DNA from: Ctenosaura bakeri
Taxonomy: Eukaryota; Chordata; Lepidosauria; Squamata; Iguanidae
Length of the DNA stretch: 64,000 bases
NCBI GenBank assembly: GCA_948474755.1
Contig: CAOLHI010000353.1
Coordinates: 372,001 to 436,000, forward strand
Direction of reading: 5' to 3'
A model generated the notes under the pieces. The model was not told the DNA's origin. It worked only from the letters and a program-made list of their open reading frames with translations, and did not search any database. Position numbers and translations under genes: made by a program. Below are positions 11,310 to 23,268 of this stretch, piece after piece. The stretch's first letter is position 1. Every line of letters starts with the position of its first letter.

Positions 11310-11475
11310 GAGAGGAGACAGGTCCTGATATGTGACCATAATAAGATCTTTGGGTTAGTATGTCAGACCTATTACTGCCATTTTGGAGTTCAACTGGAGT
11401 TGAGTGATTGGGTCAGAGTGGATTGGCTGGGGAAGAGAGGCCTTTGTTGGCATGTGTGGTGGAGTTCTGGGGGTG
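11310..11475 (+). pseudogene. SGNH-hydrolase-like ORF of a DIRS element, N-terminal part
   Basis: Just downstream of the recombinase relic, the frame VLICDHNKIFGLVCQTYYCH, then LELSDWVRVDWLGKRGLCWH, matches the start of the SGNH (GDSL-like esterase) domain that some vertebrate DIRS/Ngaro elements carry after the recombinase. The family block is of the form I-x-GHS-x-x-FW. Here GHS is degraded to DHN, removing the nucleophile serine. The frame stops making sense after about 11475 and the domain resumes at about 12615, so about 1.1 kb has been inserted or acquired in between. Confidence 0.6.
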
Positions 11476-11912
11476 TGGCTATCCAGAGTGCCATAGCAGG
11501 CTAGAAACAGGTTGCCAAGTAACTAGAGTGGCTCCTCCAGAGGGAAACCCAGCCCAGTAGTGTGTGGGAGGGACTGGTGGCTGAGAGGAAAATATATATA
11601 AAGGCAAATGCTGATTGTTATTGGGCAGTCCTCTACTGAAAAAGAGCTCTGGAGTTAAGTCCCTCAATCATCCAGGGAGGTTGTCTGTGTGGAAAAGAAA
11701 AGCCTAAAAAGAGGCAGATAAGTAATGAAATGATTATAGAATCTGGTCAGAAAGTGTTACCTAGATTGGGGTTTGAGCTTTTGGTAGAATGAAACCAAAG
11801 AGCTGTTTATAATATCTGTGCTTACATGAAAGTTTTAAGATATAAGGAAACTGATTAAAAGAACTCTGAAGAGCTATATTAACTTTGACATACATGTGAA
11901 CTCTAACACTTT
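11476..11912 (+). other. Insertion-like block inside the SGNH relic, promoter-like motif
   Basis: Separates the two SGNH pieces. It contains AAATATATATAAAGGC, a TATA-like motif at about 11590, followed by a segment that could be the R/U5 part of an LTR. No matching LTR end or target duplication was found, so the class is unresolved. Confidence 0.3.
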
Positions 11913-12317
11913 GGCCCTTTTCGCACTGCATTTTCCATGTGAAAGGCCCCTCGAGCGTCGCACAAATGTGAGGAGCAGTCCACATGATGCACTCACATTT
12001 GCATAATGCTCCAGGGCTTGGCAGGCACCGCATGCACACTTTTTCATTTTTGCCTTTAAGCCGAAAATGGTGTGTGGTTGCACATCGCTCCAGGGCCCCA
12101 CGCTCACTTGCCATTCATGCGGAGTCTCGGAAGTTGGGGCAGTTGTGCTTCCTGTCTCTGTGCAGCGCTGCACTGTGAAAGGAAGAGGTGGGGATCTTGC
12201 ATGAGCAGGCAACTCGTGCAGAGCTGAAGGACCCCAGATGTGAAGGGCTCTCTCCGGAGGCTGTTCATGCGAGCACTGCACCCCAGCGCTGAGAAAAGGT
12301 GAGTTGCGGAAAGGGCC
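11913..12317 (+). mobile_element. Non-autonomous DNA transposon, complete 405-bp copy
   Basis: Ends GGCCCTTTTCGCA and TGCGGAAAGGGCC are inverted repeats. TTT (or CTTTG if the terminal base is counted outside) is duplicated on both sides. The interior is homologous to 757-1138, showing a family. It is GC-rich with several CpG. Long chance ORFs cross it on the minus strand (11761-12281), but they are not genes. TSD size and GGCCC ends recall PIF/Harbinger elements; no transposase is present to prove it. Confidence 0.85.
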
Positions 12318-12590
12318 TTTGTCTTGTATGTTGTCTTAAAAAATAGTTCTGCTTATTTTTTATAAATACTGACTTGACTGAGTAATATACAGTATTTAAA
12401 GACATGCAGAAAATATGCTACCATAGAAATATAAGGGGGTTCTAAATAACCACTGAAGGCCTTACTCTTTACACAAAGTTAGTGTTACAAGGGGGAAGGC
12501 AGAGCTGTGTGAAAAGAGAGGGTGCCTTATCAGATTGGGGAGCTGTCAGATCTATCTGAAAGAGAAAGAAGAAAGCCCTGTCACAGAATG
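12318..12590. other. Rest of the block interrupting the SGNH relic
   Basis: AT-rich, no motif recognised. Continues into the second SGNH piece near 12600. Confidence 0.3.
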
Positions 12591-12599
12591 GTTTGTTGT

Positions 12600-13035
12600 C
12601 ACTCTTATTTAGGGAGCATACAGGACTTCCTCCTCATATTTTTGTTATTTGTCTGGATGGGAATAACTTTGATTTGTTGTAGAACAAGGCCTTTATTCTG
12701 CAGGCTCTGCAAGATTTTCAGATAATTCAGACCAAATGGCCAGGGTTATACTTTTTGTGGTCACCATTTTGCCTCAGCAAATTTGGCAAGCTGAGGATAA
12801 TACACATTGCCTTGATAAAACAATTGGGCATGTGAATAAGGCAGTCTGTAGTGCCTTATACAGAGGGCTGGGCCACTTTTTCATACATCCACAAATTGTC
12901 ATTCTACCATGCATTTATCAGAAAATGGTAATATGTTATTCTTGGGAGATTTGCAGGGGCCAAGAGGCCCCCTTCATCCAGCATGGTGGGGCAAAAGGAC
13001 TCTTGTCCACAGCAAGTAGTGGGGGACAAAAGTAG
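12600..13035 (+). pseudogene. SGNH-hydrolase-like ORF of a DIRS element, C-terminal part
   Basis: In one frame the sequence gives CLDGNNFDLL, then after a stop KAFILQALQDFQIIQTKWPG and LYFLWSPFCL. The frame then shifts to DKTIGHVNKAVCSALYRGLG and HFFIHPQIV. The order fits the SGNH block III (GGND, here DGNN), the LILQALQDL helix, the WP-x-x-x-I-x-WS strand and the VNKAVxxALxRGLGxFIPHPxI segment known from vertebrate DIRS-linked hydrolases. The final catalytic DGVHLS block is barely recognisable. At least one frameshift and one stop make it a pseudogene. Confidence 0.65.
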
Positions 13036-13400
13036 CAGTTGTGATGAACATCTTCGCACACTTTTGGTGAAGGGGAGAGCTCTGATACTTTAGGTCCTGG
13101 GACTCTGGGGAGAGAAAGGGACTACCCTTGAGGCAGGCCTAATTTGCTTTGCCCTCACATTAAATCCTGAGAACCGGGAGGGGATTCTTCAGGTTTGCCT
13201 TCCAGTAGATGGTCAGACATGGAGCAACCCAGCTGCTGCATTGCCCTTGGGGCTCAGGTGCTTCATTCAGAAGAAGACTAAGGAAGAAGTCAAGGGTTGA
13301 CTGGTTTGCTCCCACATCTTGCTCCTTCTTGCTCCTTGAACCTTTAACCTAGCTTCTTGGTTAAATAAAATGGTCTTTATTCAACCCAGTTCCCTGAGTC
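13036..13400 (+). other. Probable 3' region of the DIRS relic
   Basis: Non-coding sequence after the SGNH relic. It contains TTAAATAAAATGG at about 13362, a poly(A)-signal-like motif followed by TCTTTATTCAACCCAG. Terminal inverted repeats typical of DIRS elements were not found. Confidence 0.35.
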
Positions 13401-13589
13401 TGGTCTTGTTATTCCATGCTTGGTCAGCAAAGGACTTATGAAGGTGATGAGATAAAGAGAAGGACTTCTTCTTCATATCTTACAGCCAGGCAGATGTATA
13501 TGGAGAATATAATCTTTCAGATAGCCTGGACTCACATCATATAGGACTGTATAAATCACAATGAATACTTTGAACTGTGCTGAGAAATG

Positions 13590-14065
13590 GACTAGTGAAA
13601 TTGTTATAACAGAGGAGTCATATCCTGTAGACAGCACTGGCTAACAGTCTGCCTGCAGCCTTTTGGATTAGCTGCAGTTTTTAGGACATTTTCAAAGGCA
13701 GTCTCATGTAAAAGACTTTACAGTAATCCAAATAGGATGTTACTAAGGATTGTGCCACTGTAGCCAGATCAGATGTCACCAGGAATAGTTTACCAACTTT
13801 AATTGTGCAAATGCACCTGCTGCACTATCTTTAATTGTGCAAATGCTTTTCTGTCCATTACCAACACCAGATAATCCATATTTAGGATTGATTATAGGAC
13901 TACATCCAAATTGTGAACCTGCTTTTTCACAGGAAGTATAATCCCATCCAGCACAGACTGAATCATTATTCTATTATTTGTCTTTTGCTTGTCCAGGAAC
14001 ACTTCTCTGTTGGATGGACTGAGCTTTAAATTGTTCACCTTCATCTAGTCCATAACTTTGATCCT
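13590..14065 (-). mobile_element. L2 LINE reverse-transcriptase fragment
   Basis: Minus-strand translation yields LKLSPSNREVFLDKQK (family: LKLNPDKTEVLLV), then DLATVAQSLVTSYLDYCKVF and LPLKM. These are in the correct order for the L2 RT C-terminal half. Stops and frameshifts show it is a fossil. An 18-bp phrase, TTTAATTGTGCAAATGC, is repeated within it at 13798-13850 with about 30-bp spacing. Confidence 0.8.
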
Positions 14066-16225
14066 AGGTTCCCATGAGTCCTTCCTTCATCAGATACTCC
14101 AACTGGAAAAAGGATGAGATTTTTGCTGATACCTTACAGCCCCCTGTGGTACCTGAAGTGGACTTTTGGGAGAATCTCTGGAACATTGTGTGAGGTGACA
14201 CTGCGACTGCAGGAAGAATATAAAATCAGTTAAGATCCCCTTCTGCCCATAGGCAATGTCACTGGAAGCCCATTCTGTAAATTGAAAAGCAATAAAAGAC
14301 ACATTATGGCACATCACTAACTTCTTCAAAACATTAAGGACTTCCTCACATTTATGGCATAGCATAGGGATCTGCTCTTCAAGGGCCAAGGGGAGATAAA
14401 CCCCTTATGCATGTTTCAGAAATCCCTTGGGATTTCCAGTACATCTATGGAATAATTTCATAAAACTACATGTAGTATTCAGCTACTTTCTCCTCAATCC
14501 TCCCACAAGTTACTCACAACAGGTAGTAATCTTTCTCCCTTGCTATGCTATATAACTATTCCTGTTCTTTCAAGCTAATTTTCCCACTGTTCTTTTGAAA
14601 TTTGTTATGAGTGGGCTTCATTTAGGTTGTTTTGACATCAATATATTTCTCAGTATATTAAATATAGATGCTAGATGTTAGTCATATTTGGTCATTCATT
14701 TGGAAATTAATGCTTAAACCAGACTGGAGATGGCTGGGTTCAGGAAGGCTGGAATTCAGGCTTATTGGAGACTCTGCAAAATGCTGGAGAAAGAGAGAGA
14801 GAAAAAAAGGCTTTTCAACTACCAAACGACCAAAAGGTCTGCCTCAAATTTGCAAACTGCAATAGTTCATGGACTCAGAACCTGCAGTGTTTGAACCAAG
14901 CCAATGCCCTAATGGAATGACCAGCTCTTGAGCCATGATAGGCATGTGTATGGTGTTCTCGTGTGTGTAATAGGTTGTGTTATCATGTGTGTAATTAGTT
15001 GAAATCTGAGTCAGCACAGGAGTACAGGACAAATGAATATGAATCAGACTGAGAAAGCATTCCTAAAGATAGTGTTCTCTGATTTATATTCTTTACAGAA
15101 AGATGTTTTAAATAAAAAAAAAATCATAATCCTTAAAGAAAACAGATGTACAAATGAGACAGAAGACTGAAATGAATGAGAAGCAGAGTTTGGACAACTC
15201 TTAATTACTTTTAACTGTTGATTACTCTCCAGTATATGGTGACACTAGAAGTAAGCAAAATATCTCTCTGTTTTAATACACATTTTGTGCTAATGTAATT
15301 AGATCACTAACATGGCAGACATGTATATCTTACTAAATATCCATAGTGTTTAACTGTTGCTTCCCATACTTTGATCGCCCTTGGTATTGCTGGTGGTGTT
15401 GAGACCTGTTTTTCTGTTACCCCCACATCTGCCTTTTTTTCTTTTCAAGGTCTTCATTTTTTACTGTTCAAACTGATATTTTGTCCTATTGCCCAGGTTG
15501 CTAAGGTCAATAGGATTAAATGGCAGACTGGGAAAATGATACTAATGACAGTGTGGTGGTGGTGGGGAACTGGAATATAGCCATTTTTATAATTTTTTAA
15601 AAAGATAATATCTGCAAAAGGAACAGGAACAGTTCTTCAAAGCCCATAAAAACAAGCCTCAGGTATAGTTGGTAAATTCAGCTGAACTCTACCTCAAATA
15701 TGTTCCATGTTGAAATATAACTAATTTGTTCTTAAATAGTTTGTAATGCAAGAACTGATACCATCTGTGAAGTGGGACAGTTCAGAAACAGTATTAAGAC
15801 ATGAATATCTGCATGTCTAGACTGGAAACTATGGTTGAAATGGCATGGTTCTAAGCTGAGAATATAGAAATGTCTGCCACTACAATTAATTGCTGCCACA
15901 TGGAAGATAAATTCTTGCTGGACCCAGCTTGAGTAGGGTTTGTAAATCCCTGGAAAATATTTCCAGTGAAAATTTGGGGAGGTGGATTGGTGCCAATCAA
16001 AACTTTCCTACCAAAGTTCTGTAAATGTAGGTTCCCATTATGTTTTGCTGTCTGTGGCAAAAAACAAGATGGTATCCCTATCTATCTCATGCATAGATGC
16101 TGACTGGAATCGAAAGTTCATCTTATTTCAGTACTGACAATGAGGCAGGCTTTTCTGCTACGTCTGACACTGACAGGCTACTTGACAGGATGGAGGACAG
16201 TCCATGTGGCACGTGAAACTCTATC
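14066..16225. other. AT-rich unique sequence
   Basis: No recognised gene or element. Frames at 14090-14389, 14668-14865 and 15371-15580 have no family motif and lack any splice or context support. Confidence 0.4.
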
Positions 16226-16229
16226 CTTC

Positions 16230-16535
16230 AAGACCAAAAAGAATAAGAGGTGATAACAATAGTTATTTTTGAATATTTGAAGAGAAGTCATGTTGAAGAT
16301 GGAAGAAGTGTGTTTTCTGCTTGTCCAGACGGTAGGAACCAATCCAATGGATTCAAACTACAAGAAAGGAGAACTAAACATTAGGGAAACTTTTCTGATA
16401 GAAAGATATTTAAAAGTGGATTAAACTATTTCAGAAGGTAGTTGACTCTCCTTCACTGATGAGTTTTTTAAACCAAGTTTTTTAAGCAAAGGGTAGATAG
16501 CCACTTATCAGGGATATGTCCCCTATAGATCATTG
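16230..16535 (+). mobile_element. CR1 LINE 3' end
   Basis: The order of blocks (CATGTTGAAGATGGA, TTTTCTGC, TGTCCAGACGGTAGGA, CCAATGGATTCAAACTACAA, AACTAAACATTAGGGAAAC, ACTCTCCTTCACTGATGAG, AGATAGCCACTTATCAGGG) is the classic CR1 3' portion on the sense strand. 5'-truncated, as most CR1 copies are. Confidence 0.8.
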
Positions 16536-16699
16536 CACCAGCACTTTTCTTGACTTTTGGGCAGAAGACTAATTTGCAACTCTTTGTTTCTAAGAGAAAG
16601 ATATGGTCTGGAGGGTCGAGAAAGAAAGGCTGGAACACTGCCCCTGCTGCCTTACTCTGTATAATGATGAGTAGAGATGGGATACTTTGCTAAGTTTCT

Positions 16700-16800
16700 T
16701 TTCAACTAAACATTAGGAAGATTTTTTTCTGGTGGAAAGAGGTGTTCAAAAGTGGATTAATGCCATCTCTTTGACATAGGATCTTGAGCACAGTTTTCAC
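16700..16800 (+). mobile_element. CR1 LINE 3' fragment, second copy
   Basis: Repeats the block ACTAAACATTAGGAAG and CAAAAGTGGATTAATGCC seen in the copy just upstream. Short and diverged. Confidence 0.55.
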
Positions 16801-18265
16801 AAGGCTGATCATATTTGAGATCTATGCTCTTTAGGGTTAAAGTTGGCTCATTATGAACTTTTTTGAAAACAGGTTCTTCCATGATTTTGACTACTGGGAT
16901 CTTTTTTTTTCTGCTTCAAAGGACAGAAATTGTTTAACAGTATGAGTTAAGGGAAAAAATATATGCACAAAAAGAAAGGAGAAAAAAACTGGATAGTCAG
17001 ACTTTTCCTTTGATGTTGTATGATTGCCTTTCATTATCTTCCCATCTCTTTTGCATTACCTTTGAAGTTCATTGCTAAGATTACACACTCTGTTTATTTA
17101 CATTGTATTTGCAGCTCATTTTACAAAATTCACTTTTCCTTTTTTGTCTTTGTTGGAAGGAGAAGGCAAAAAAGATGCTGCTTGCTTTCTGGGGTCATGC
17201 AAATATACCTTGCAGTATGTCCATACTTCTTCCCCTAAAAGTATCTTATTATTGGTGAGACTAGATTTCTTCTGTTTTCTCTTCTCTTACTGCAGTTCTT
17301 TACATTATGCTTAATTATTTATTTAAATGTTTTTGGTATAAATTTTAGTCTTATGAGATTTCTGAATCATGGTCCCCAAGTCGCCATGTTCTTGAAAGCA
17401 TTCAGGTTGCACTGCATGAACATATTTGTACTCCTGATCTTGTAATTTTTACAATTCCATTTTGAGGGTGCATGTGATATACTAGAACAGGAGCAGCTTG
17501 GGAGTTCTGCTTCTTCAAATTTATCCCACAGCACAGCTTTGCTCTTTAACAGCCCACAAGTAGAAATGGCCAGTAATTAAAGTCTTTTGCATATAGTGGT
17601 TGTGACTGAGAGAGGGAAGTGATAATTGAGATTTGTGTGATTAGATCCTCCCATGTGGGATGAATTCATGAGAAAATAGTTCCTATAATGAATTAAAGAT
17701 TGAAGGTATCACAGGCTGAGCAGATATATATGTGATCAAATTTAGAATTTGGAGTAGATATTGAAAATAAAAACAAAGCAAAACAAAAATTAAATGTGCA
17801 AGCGATTGTACACTAGTGAAGAAATACCACAGTGAAGACCATCAGCACTGTGCAGACTCTGTCTAGGCATGATGCTGTGTTAACTATAAATTGTCATGTT
17901 CAGTCTCTGACACTACTGGATGAACAAGCAGAACAGACTTCTGCAATGAGACCAATCAGAGCATACAATACTAAATAAAAGAACAAATACTCTGATTTAG
18001 TCCAAGGCAACACTTCATGATCCCATAGCCAAGTACTTTGAATATTATACTATTAATTGTCAAATTATCTGGATTTTTAATCTCAATCATGGGCTAAGAT
18101 CCTGGGTTTGACAGCATGGGTTTAATGTTTCAAAGTATAAAGCTCACACCAGAGGTCCAGGGAGACAACAGATATTTCTTTCCCCTCAGCTTTGCAATGG
18201 CAACCAAATGGCACCTGGACTTTGTCACAGCTAATTAGTTGATACTTAGGCTAAGGCAACAGTAA
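16801..18265. other. AT-rich unique sequence
   Basis: No recognised feature. The frames at 17020-17314 are hydrophobic by composition only. Confidence 0.4.
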
Positions 18266-18467
18266 GGGCTTTTCCGCAGTAGACTGTAATAGTGCTATTA
18301 TTCCACTTTCAGCATCCTGTGGAATTCTGGAGTTCGTAGTTTACTGAGGCCAAAGAGCTCTCTGGTTGAGAATTCAAAATGCCCATCTCTAAACTGCAAA
18401 CCCCAGGATTTTGTAGGATATTGAAAGTGAAATAATAGCACTATAATAGTGTAGTGTGGAAAGGCCC
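18266..18467. mobile_element. Palindromic MITE, GGGCTTTTCCGCAG ends
   Basis: Left end GGGCTTTTCCGCAGTAG, right end TAGTGTGGAAAGGCCC. Mirrored interior ATTATTCCACTTTCAGC and TTGAAAGTGAAATAATAG. Same family as 3132, 8680, 9871 and 20866. Confidence 0.8.
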
Positions 18468-20865
18468 TGAGAAACTGAACCAGTTACGGGGGGGGGACAA
18501 AACCATATGCAATTCATTAGTTTAATCACCTGAATCATACTTGATGGCAGACAGCCAGAACAAGGGGGAAAAAATCTATAGCTAATCGGTGATGGCATGA
18601 GATGATACCCCAGAAGAGATTATTGGCTAAGAAATACAAACAACTTACTTGTAAGCTTTATAAAAAGAAGGTGCAAGAAACTGAAGTTTGTCTGCCCAGT
18701 GTGACCAAGCAGAAAGTAGAACCCGTTTGCTATATGCTGAACCCCAGGTTGAGTGAGACTTTGGGAGAAGCTGAAGCAAGTGTGAGGTTAATAGATAATT
18801 TAATATTAAAAAAAAAAACTACTACTGCTCGTCATTTGTATTTTCTAGGAAAGAAATATGCATTTATCAATGTTTGGGATGGATAACTGCAGATTTCTGG
18901 AAGCAGATCCTAATTCCAGGATGAAATGTTAGGGACAAGCTAAAGAGCTATTGCTCAAATTGGATTGATGTTTCCTTACAAATCTGAGCACTAAAGAAAA
19001 TGACACAAATTAGAGGAATCTTTAAAGGGAAGATGTATGTACCTCTTCTATAGTATCTGTGGAACTGCAATTTGAGTCCCTTGCCAGGTAGTTGGCATTA
19101 GAAAAGTCTGTAGCCCTTTAAAATAATGATTCAGTTAATCAGTTCTGAACTACTTTGGTATTAATGTGGATGTCAGAAGTAGAGTGGTTTTGGGATTTCC
19201 AGTCACTTTCATTGTGATAAAAATGGTTGCCAATAAATGCCGAATGAAATTAATTTTAAGAGAGTCCATTATTCTACAGCATAACTTTATCATTCATATT
19301 TATAAATCTGCTTCTCCCCTCCATACATCAAGTGACTGTGTCCAAATGTGTGTGAGTGGGCAACACAAATCTTCATTTTTAAAAATGGACACTTCCACAA
19401 ATTGACATGGGGATGTGTTTAATGTCCTTGCTTGAGCACTGTATGATCAAGACAATTTCAAAAATTCTTTCCTGTATGGGGAAGAAGAGAAAAATGGTGG
19501 ACAATGGTAGGGATATGAAGAATGGTTTGTGATGTCATTTTTATTGCTAAGGCAAGCTGCATTGCTGCAGTGAAAGAGCCTGTTGAGAATTATGATGAGC
19601 CCATGAGAAATCTTGGTTCTAATGCAAGAGCATGACATGAAACATCTTTTCAGGGGGGGATGCTTTGTGCAATTTAAGCAACATGGCTCAAAAAACTTAT
19701 CACCCCCCCTTTAAAAAAATGCTAAGCAAACACAGAAACACTGACTGCTCATAAATGGGCAGACAATCTATCCAGTATTTCTAGTTTTAATAGTCTATGC
19801 AGCAAGGCAACAGTTTTCAGTTTTTGCTATCTGCAGAAATGTCCTTAAATCAGTCTTCTAAATGTGCAAATTCTTTGTAAGACTGATTGATTGATAAATA
19901 AATTGTCACCCTGCAGTTAGGAGAATTGTGTGTGTGTGTGTGTGTGTGTATGCATATGTGTGTGTGCTGTCTCATTTAGCACACAAGGATTAACCAGATC
20001 ACGGTTTACATCACTGCTTGCCAAGTACCTGCAAGCTCAATACATGTAGCTAATGGAATACACCCAGATTGATGTGTCAGAAATTGTGTGGCCCTTATAT
20101 TACAAATTAATCAGTCAACATCAGCTGGGTTCTAACTTAGTTATGCTTAGAACAGACTGACTGAAATTAATAGGGCTTAAATTAGTTATGATGGTTGACT
20201 TGTCCTTTCAATTTCAATCTACTGAACTCTCAGCTAAGTCAAAATCCAATCTAGTGTAGATGAGTTATACTGCAGGGGTGAGTAAAATAGCTTATAATAC
20301 TTCGAAGCTCGGAAAAGTTAATTTTTTTTTGAGCTGCACAGCCATTTTGAAATTAAGTAAGAAATAGAAGACTTGGCCAGTATATATCTGTGCAAGAGGT
20401 TTCCAATCCAAACACATGCTAGTAACCTTGTTTTGTTTTTTTAAGAGATAGAATTATTTGAAGTTTAGAATACAACTGAAAAAAAATCATGCTACCACTT
20501 TCTTTAATCAGCAGCGATATATAGGAGGAAAGTGTACATATTTACACAGTTACAGGATTTTAAGAGCTCAAAGTCTTCTTCCAAAAGCAGATTCTGAAGG
20601 CTGGTACAACAAATTTTCTGAGACCCAAGACCATGTTCTTACAAAGGAAAAAGAAACTGGACTAAGACATTATACCATAACAATAGTTTTTCTACTACAG
20701 AATTTATATCAGATGAAATATCATGAGAAACTAGTACTTTAGTCATATTAAGAAAAAAAATCTACTACACCAAAGGATATTCCATAAACTCAATAAAAGG
20801 TATCCTAGAACTGTATATGTGGCACCGCTGTCCTGAACAAAAATACCCTCCTGTCACCAATCTTA
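18468..20865. other. AT-rich unique sequence with one TG repeat
   Basis: The 94-codon frames at 18602-18886 and 20458-20742 have no recognised motif, so I do not call them genes. (TG)n lies at 19927-19967. Confidence 0.4.
19927..19967. repeat. (TG)n microsatellite, interrupted
   Basis: About eleven TG units, a TATGCATA interruption, then four more TG units. Confidence 0.9.
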
Positions 20866-21055
20866 GGGCATTTCCACCTTGTCCTGTTATAGTGCTATTA
20901 TTCTACTGTGGAATTCTGGGTTTGTAGTTTATTGAGGCCAAAGAGCTCTCTGGTTGAGAATTCTAAATGCCCCTCCCTAAACTGCAACCCCTCGGGTTCC
21001 ATAGGATGTTGAAAGTGGAATAATAGTGCTGCAACAGTGTAGTGCAGAAATGGCC
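20866..21055. mobile_element. Palindromic MITE, GGGCATTTCC ends
   Basis: Left end GGGCATTTCCACC, right end TAGTGCAGAAATGGCC, with ATCTT on each side (one base ambiguous). The interior carries TGTGGAATTCTGG and GTTGAAAGTGGAATAATAG. The left arm has lost about 15 bp compared with sister copies. Confidence 0.8.
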
Positions 21056-22221
21056 ATCTTGTCCATCATGGGGCAACTAGGAGCTTTGAGGGCAGCTTTT
21101 TGTTGGGATTTCATCACAGAAAGGAGGGAGGTTAACTACTATCCACATGTTCTGTTGCCTAATCCCACTTATCTCTTACACCTACTGTTTGAATAAGACA
21201 TGAGTTCTGCACATAGATTATCCAGTAATGTAGGATGTGAAAATTGAAGAGATCTTCTATTCTGCCATCAGCAGATTCCAACAGAGAAATAGAACAGTTA
21301 GTCTTACTGTGCCCTACATTCCTCAATGGAATTTTGCTCTTTGTAAAATGGAAGCCAGCCCAACAATTGCCCAATGGCAGTGGGCTTCAACACGTTACAC
21401 TACTTTAATGGGCATCCCTCTCACTCAGAAAAAATGCACTTGTTGCAACCATCTTGCTTTCACACTTGGATTTAAACAGATTGGCTTCTACCATTCACAA
21501 ATATTCTTCAGAGAACTATGAAAATGCTTTTTATAGATTTTCATAATATACATCACCCTTAAAAGTGTTGGTTTCTGTTTTTGCTAACTTTGTAATCATG
21601 TTCTTTTCAGGTGATTTCCCAAGATAGTGTCTAAAATAAGTGTTCATTCTGTTGCAATTGCATTTAAAATGGTAGCCATAATTCATGACTAAAGGGAAAA
21701 CAGAGCTTTACTTGCTCCAGCACAATAAATATTTTAGCAACTATACAAAGGGAAGGGATAAGTTATTCACATTGGCATTAACAAAGACTGTATGAACAGC
21801 CCAGAGTGCTACAAATCATTTAATTTGGTGAAATGATTTATTGTGTAAGGGAGATTCATACAGAACTATGAAAGACAAAAGTGTAGACACTTTATATGGC
21901 TATGATTTTAGATCAAGTGTGTTCTATTGTTATCAAACTAGCCCGTACTGTTAATTTAAAAAGACCTCCCTTTAAAACTTGTGGTTTACTGGCCATGCTT
22001 TGAGCACCAGTAATAAATGTAAACAAATGAGACCTATAACATAACTGTTGCAAGGTACCTTGACATCCAAATAGAGAGTTTCTGTTGCCAGTCAGCCTGT
22101 CCTCTGGGCAAGACCTTTTTTCTGGCTCTGCTTCCATCAATGATTGAAAGTTTTTCTTTACCACCTAACATCAAACTTAGCCATTGTATACCTATTGCCT
22201 GTTTGTCTGTATATTGCCCTT
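21056..22221. other. AT-rich unique sequence
   Basis: No recognised gene or element. The antisense frames at 21913-22164 and 22034-22453 reach into the SINE and are chance frames. Confidence 0.4.
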
Positions 22222-22460
22222 GAGAGCCAGCACAGTGTAGTGGTATGAGTATTGGAGTATAACTTTGGAGACCAAGGTTTGAATCTCTACTCAGCCATGG
22301 AACTGTACTGGGTGACCTTGGGCAATTTACTCTATCAGTGTCAGAGGAAGGCGAAGACAAAGGCAACCCCACTGTTAACAAATCTTGCCAAGTAGACCCT
22401 GAGACAGGTTTGCCTTGGGGTTGCTGTAAGTTGGAAATGACTTGAAGGAACACAACAAAT
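22222..22460 (+). mobile_element. tRNA-derived SINE (ACA-tail family), full-length
   Basis: Head GAGAGCCAGCACAGTGTAGT, with a B-box-like AGGTTTGAATCTC, then the conserved body (CAGCCATGGAA, TGGGTGACCTTGGGCAA, CAGAGGAAGGC, AATCTTGCCAAG, TAAGTTGGAAATGACTTGAA) and an ACACAACAA tail. About 240 bp. The best copy of the family here. Confidence 0.85.
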
Positions 22461-22732
22461 AATAAAGCTCCTAGGGGTTTTAAGATTGTGCTTTCTGTAA
22501 AGTTTAGTGTTTCCCCAAGCTAGGAAACAATAAATCTCTCAGATTTTCTTTCTCTAATATTTACTGCTTTTAAAATGTGGTTTCTGTTAAATATGCACCA
22601 AAAGAACGGGAAAATCAGTGGGTACAGCTATTCCAAATTTAGATCATATTGTTGTTGCTGTTTTTTTCTTTTTAAAATTTTTATTCTTTTTAGAATTCAG
22701 TGACAATAACCAACATTACAATTTAAATATAG

Positions 22733-23170
22733 TCATAGAAACATGGAGTATTGAAGAGCTGGAAGAAGCCCCACAGGGCCTCAAGTCCAACCTTCTGCTC
22801 AGGGCAGGAACTCCAGCTAGAGCATCCCCAACCAATAGCTGTCCAACCATTTCTTGAAGATGCTCAGAGAAAAAGTCCATTACTTTTCTAGGCACTTGGT
22901 TCCATTGGAAAACTGTTCATACCATCAAGATGGTTCTTCTCAGATTCAATCAAAATCTACCCTCCTGTGATGTAAAATCATTAGATCTTGCCCTAACCTC
23001 TGGGGTAGTAGAGAACTAAGCTGCAGCCTCCTTGCTGTGACAGCATTTTAGATATTTGAAAAACGCCATCAAGTCATCCCTCCATCTTCTCTTCACTAGG
23101 TTAAACATGTCCAGTTCCCTCAACTTATAAGTTTTGTTATCCATGCCTTGTTCAGTCATACATTGCCAAA
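22733..23170 (-). mobile_element. CR1 LINE 3' end
   Basis: On the plus strand it reads as the familiar antisense CR1 tail: ATAGAAACATGGAG, GAGCTGGAAGAAGCCCC, CAAGTCCAACCTTCTGC, TTGAAGATGC, then AAAACGCCATCAAGTCATCC and CTTCACTAGGTTAAACATG. The CR1 3' end is at the low-coordinate side. 5'-truncated. Confidence 0.85.
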
Positions 23171-23178
23171 TAACTTAT

Positions 23179-23179
23179 A

Positions 23180-23229
<50 letters not shown>

Positions 23230-23268
23230 TTATCTATCATCTATCCATCCATCCATCCATCCATCTGC
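23179..23268. repeat. (TATC)n-(CATC)n compound microsatellite
   Basis: About 15 TCTA units with two interruptions, then five CATC units. Immediately follows the CR1 fragment. Confidence 0.95.

Noticed and set aside
11761..12281. Overlapping 117- and 135-codon minus-strand ORFs
   Set aside because: They cross the ends of a MITE and have no domain; GC-rich DNA gives long chance frames.
23179..23268. CRISPR-like array
   Set aside because: Simple tetranucleotide microsatellite in an animal genome; no spacers.
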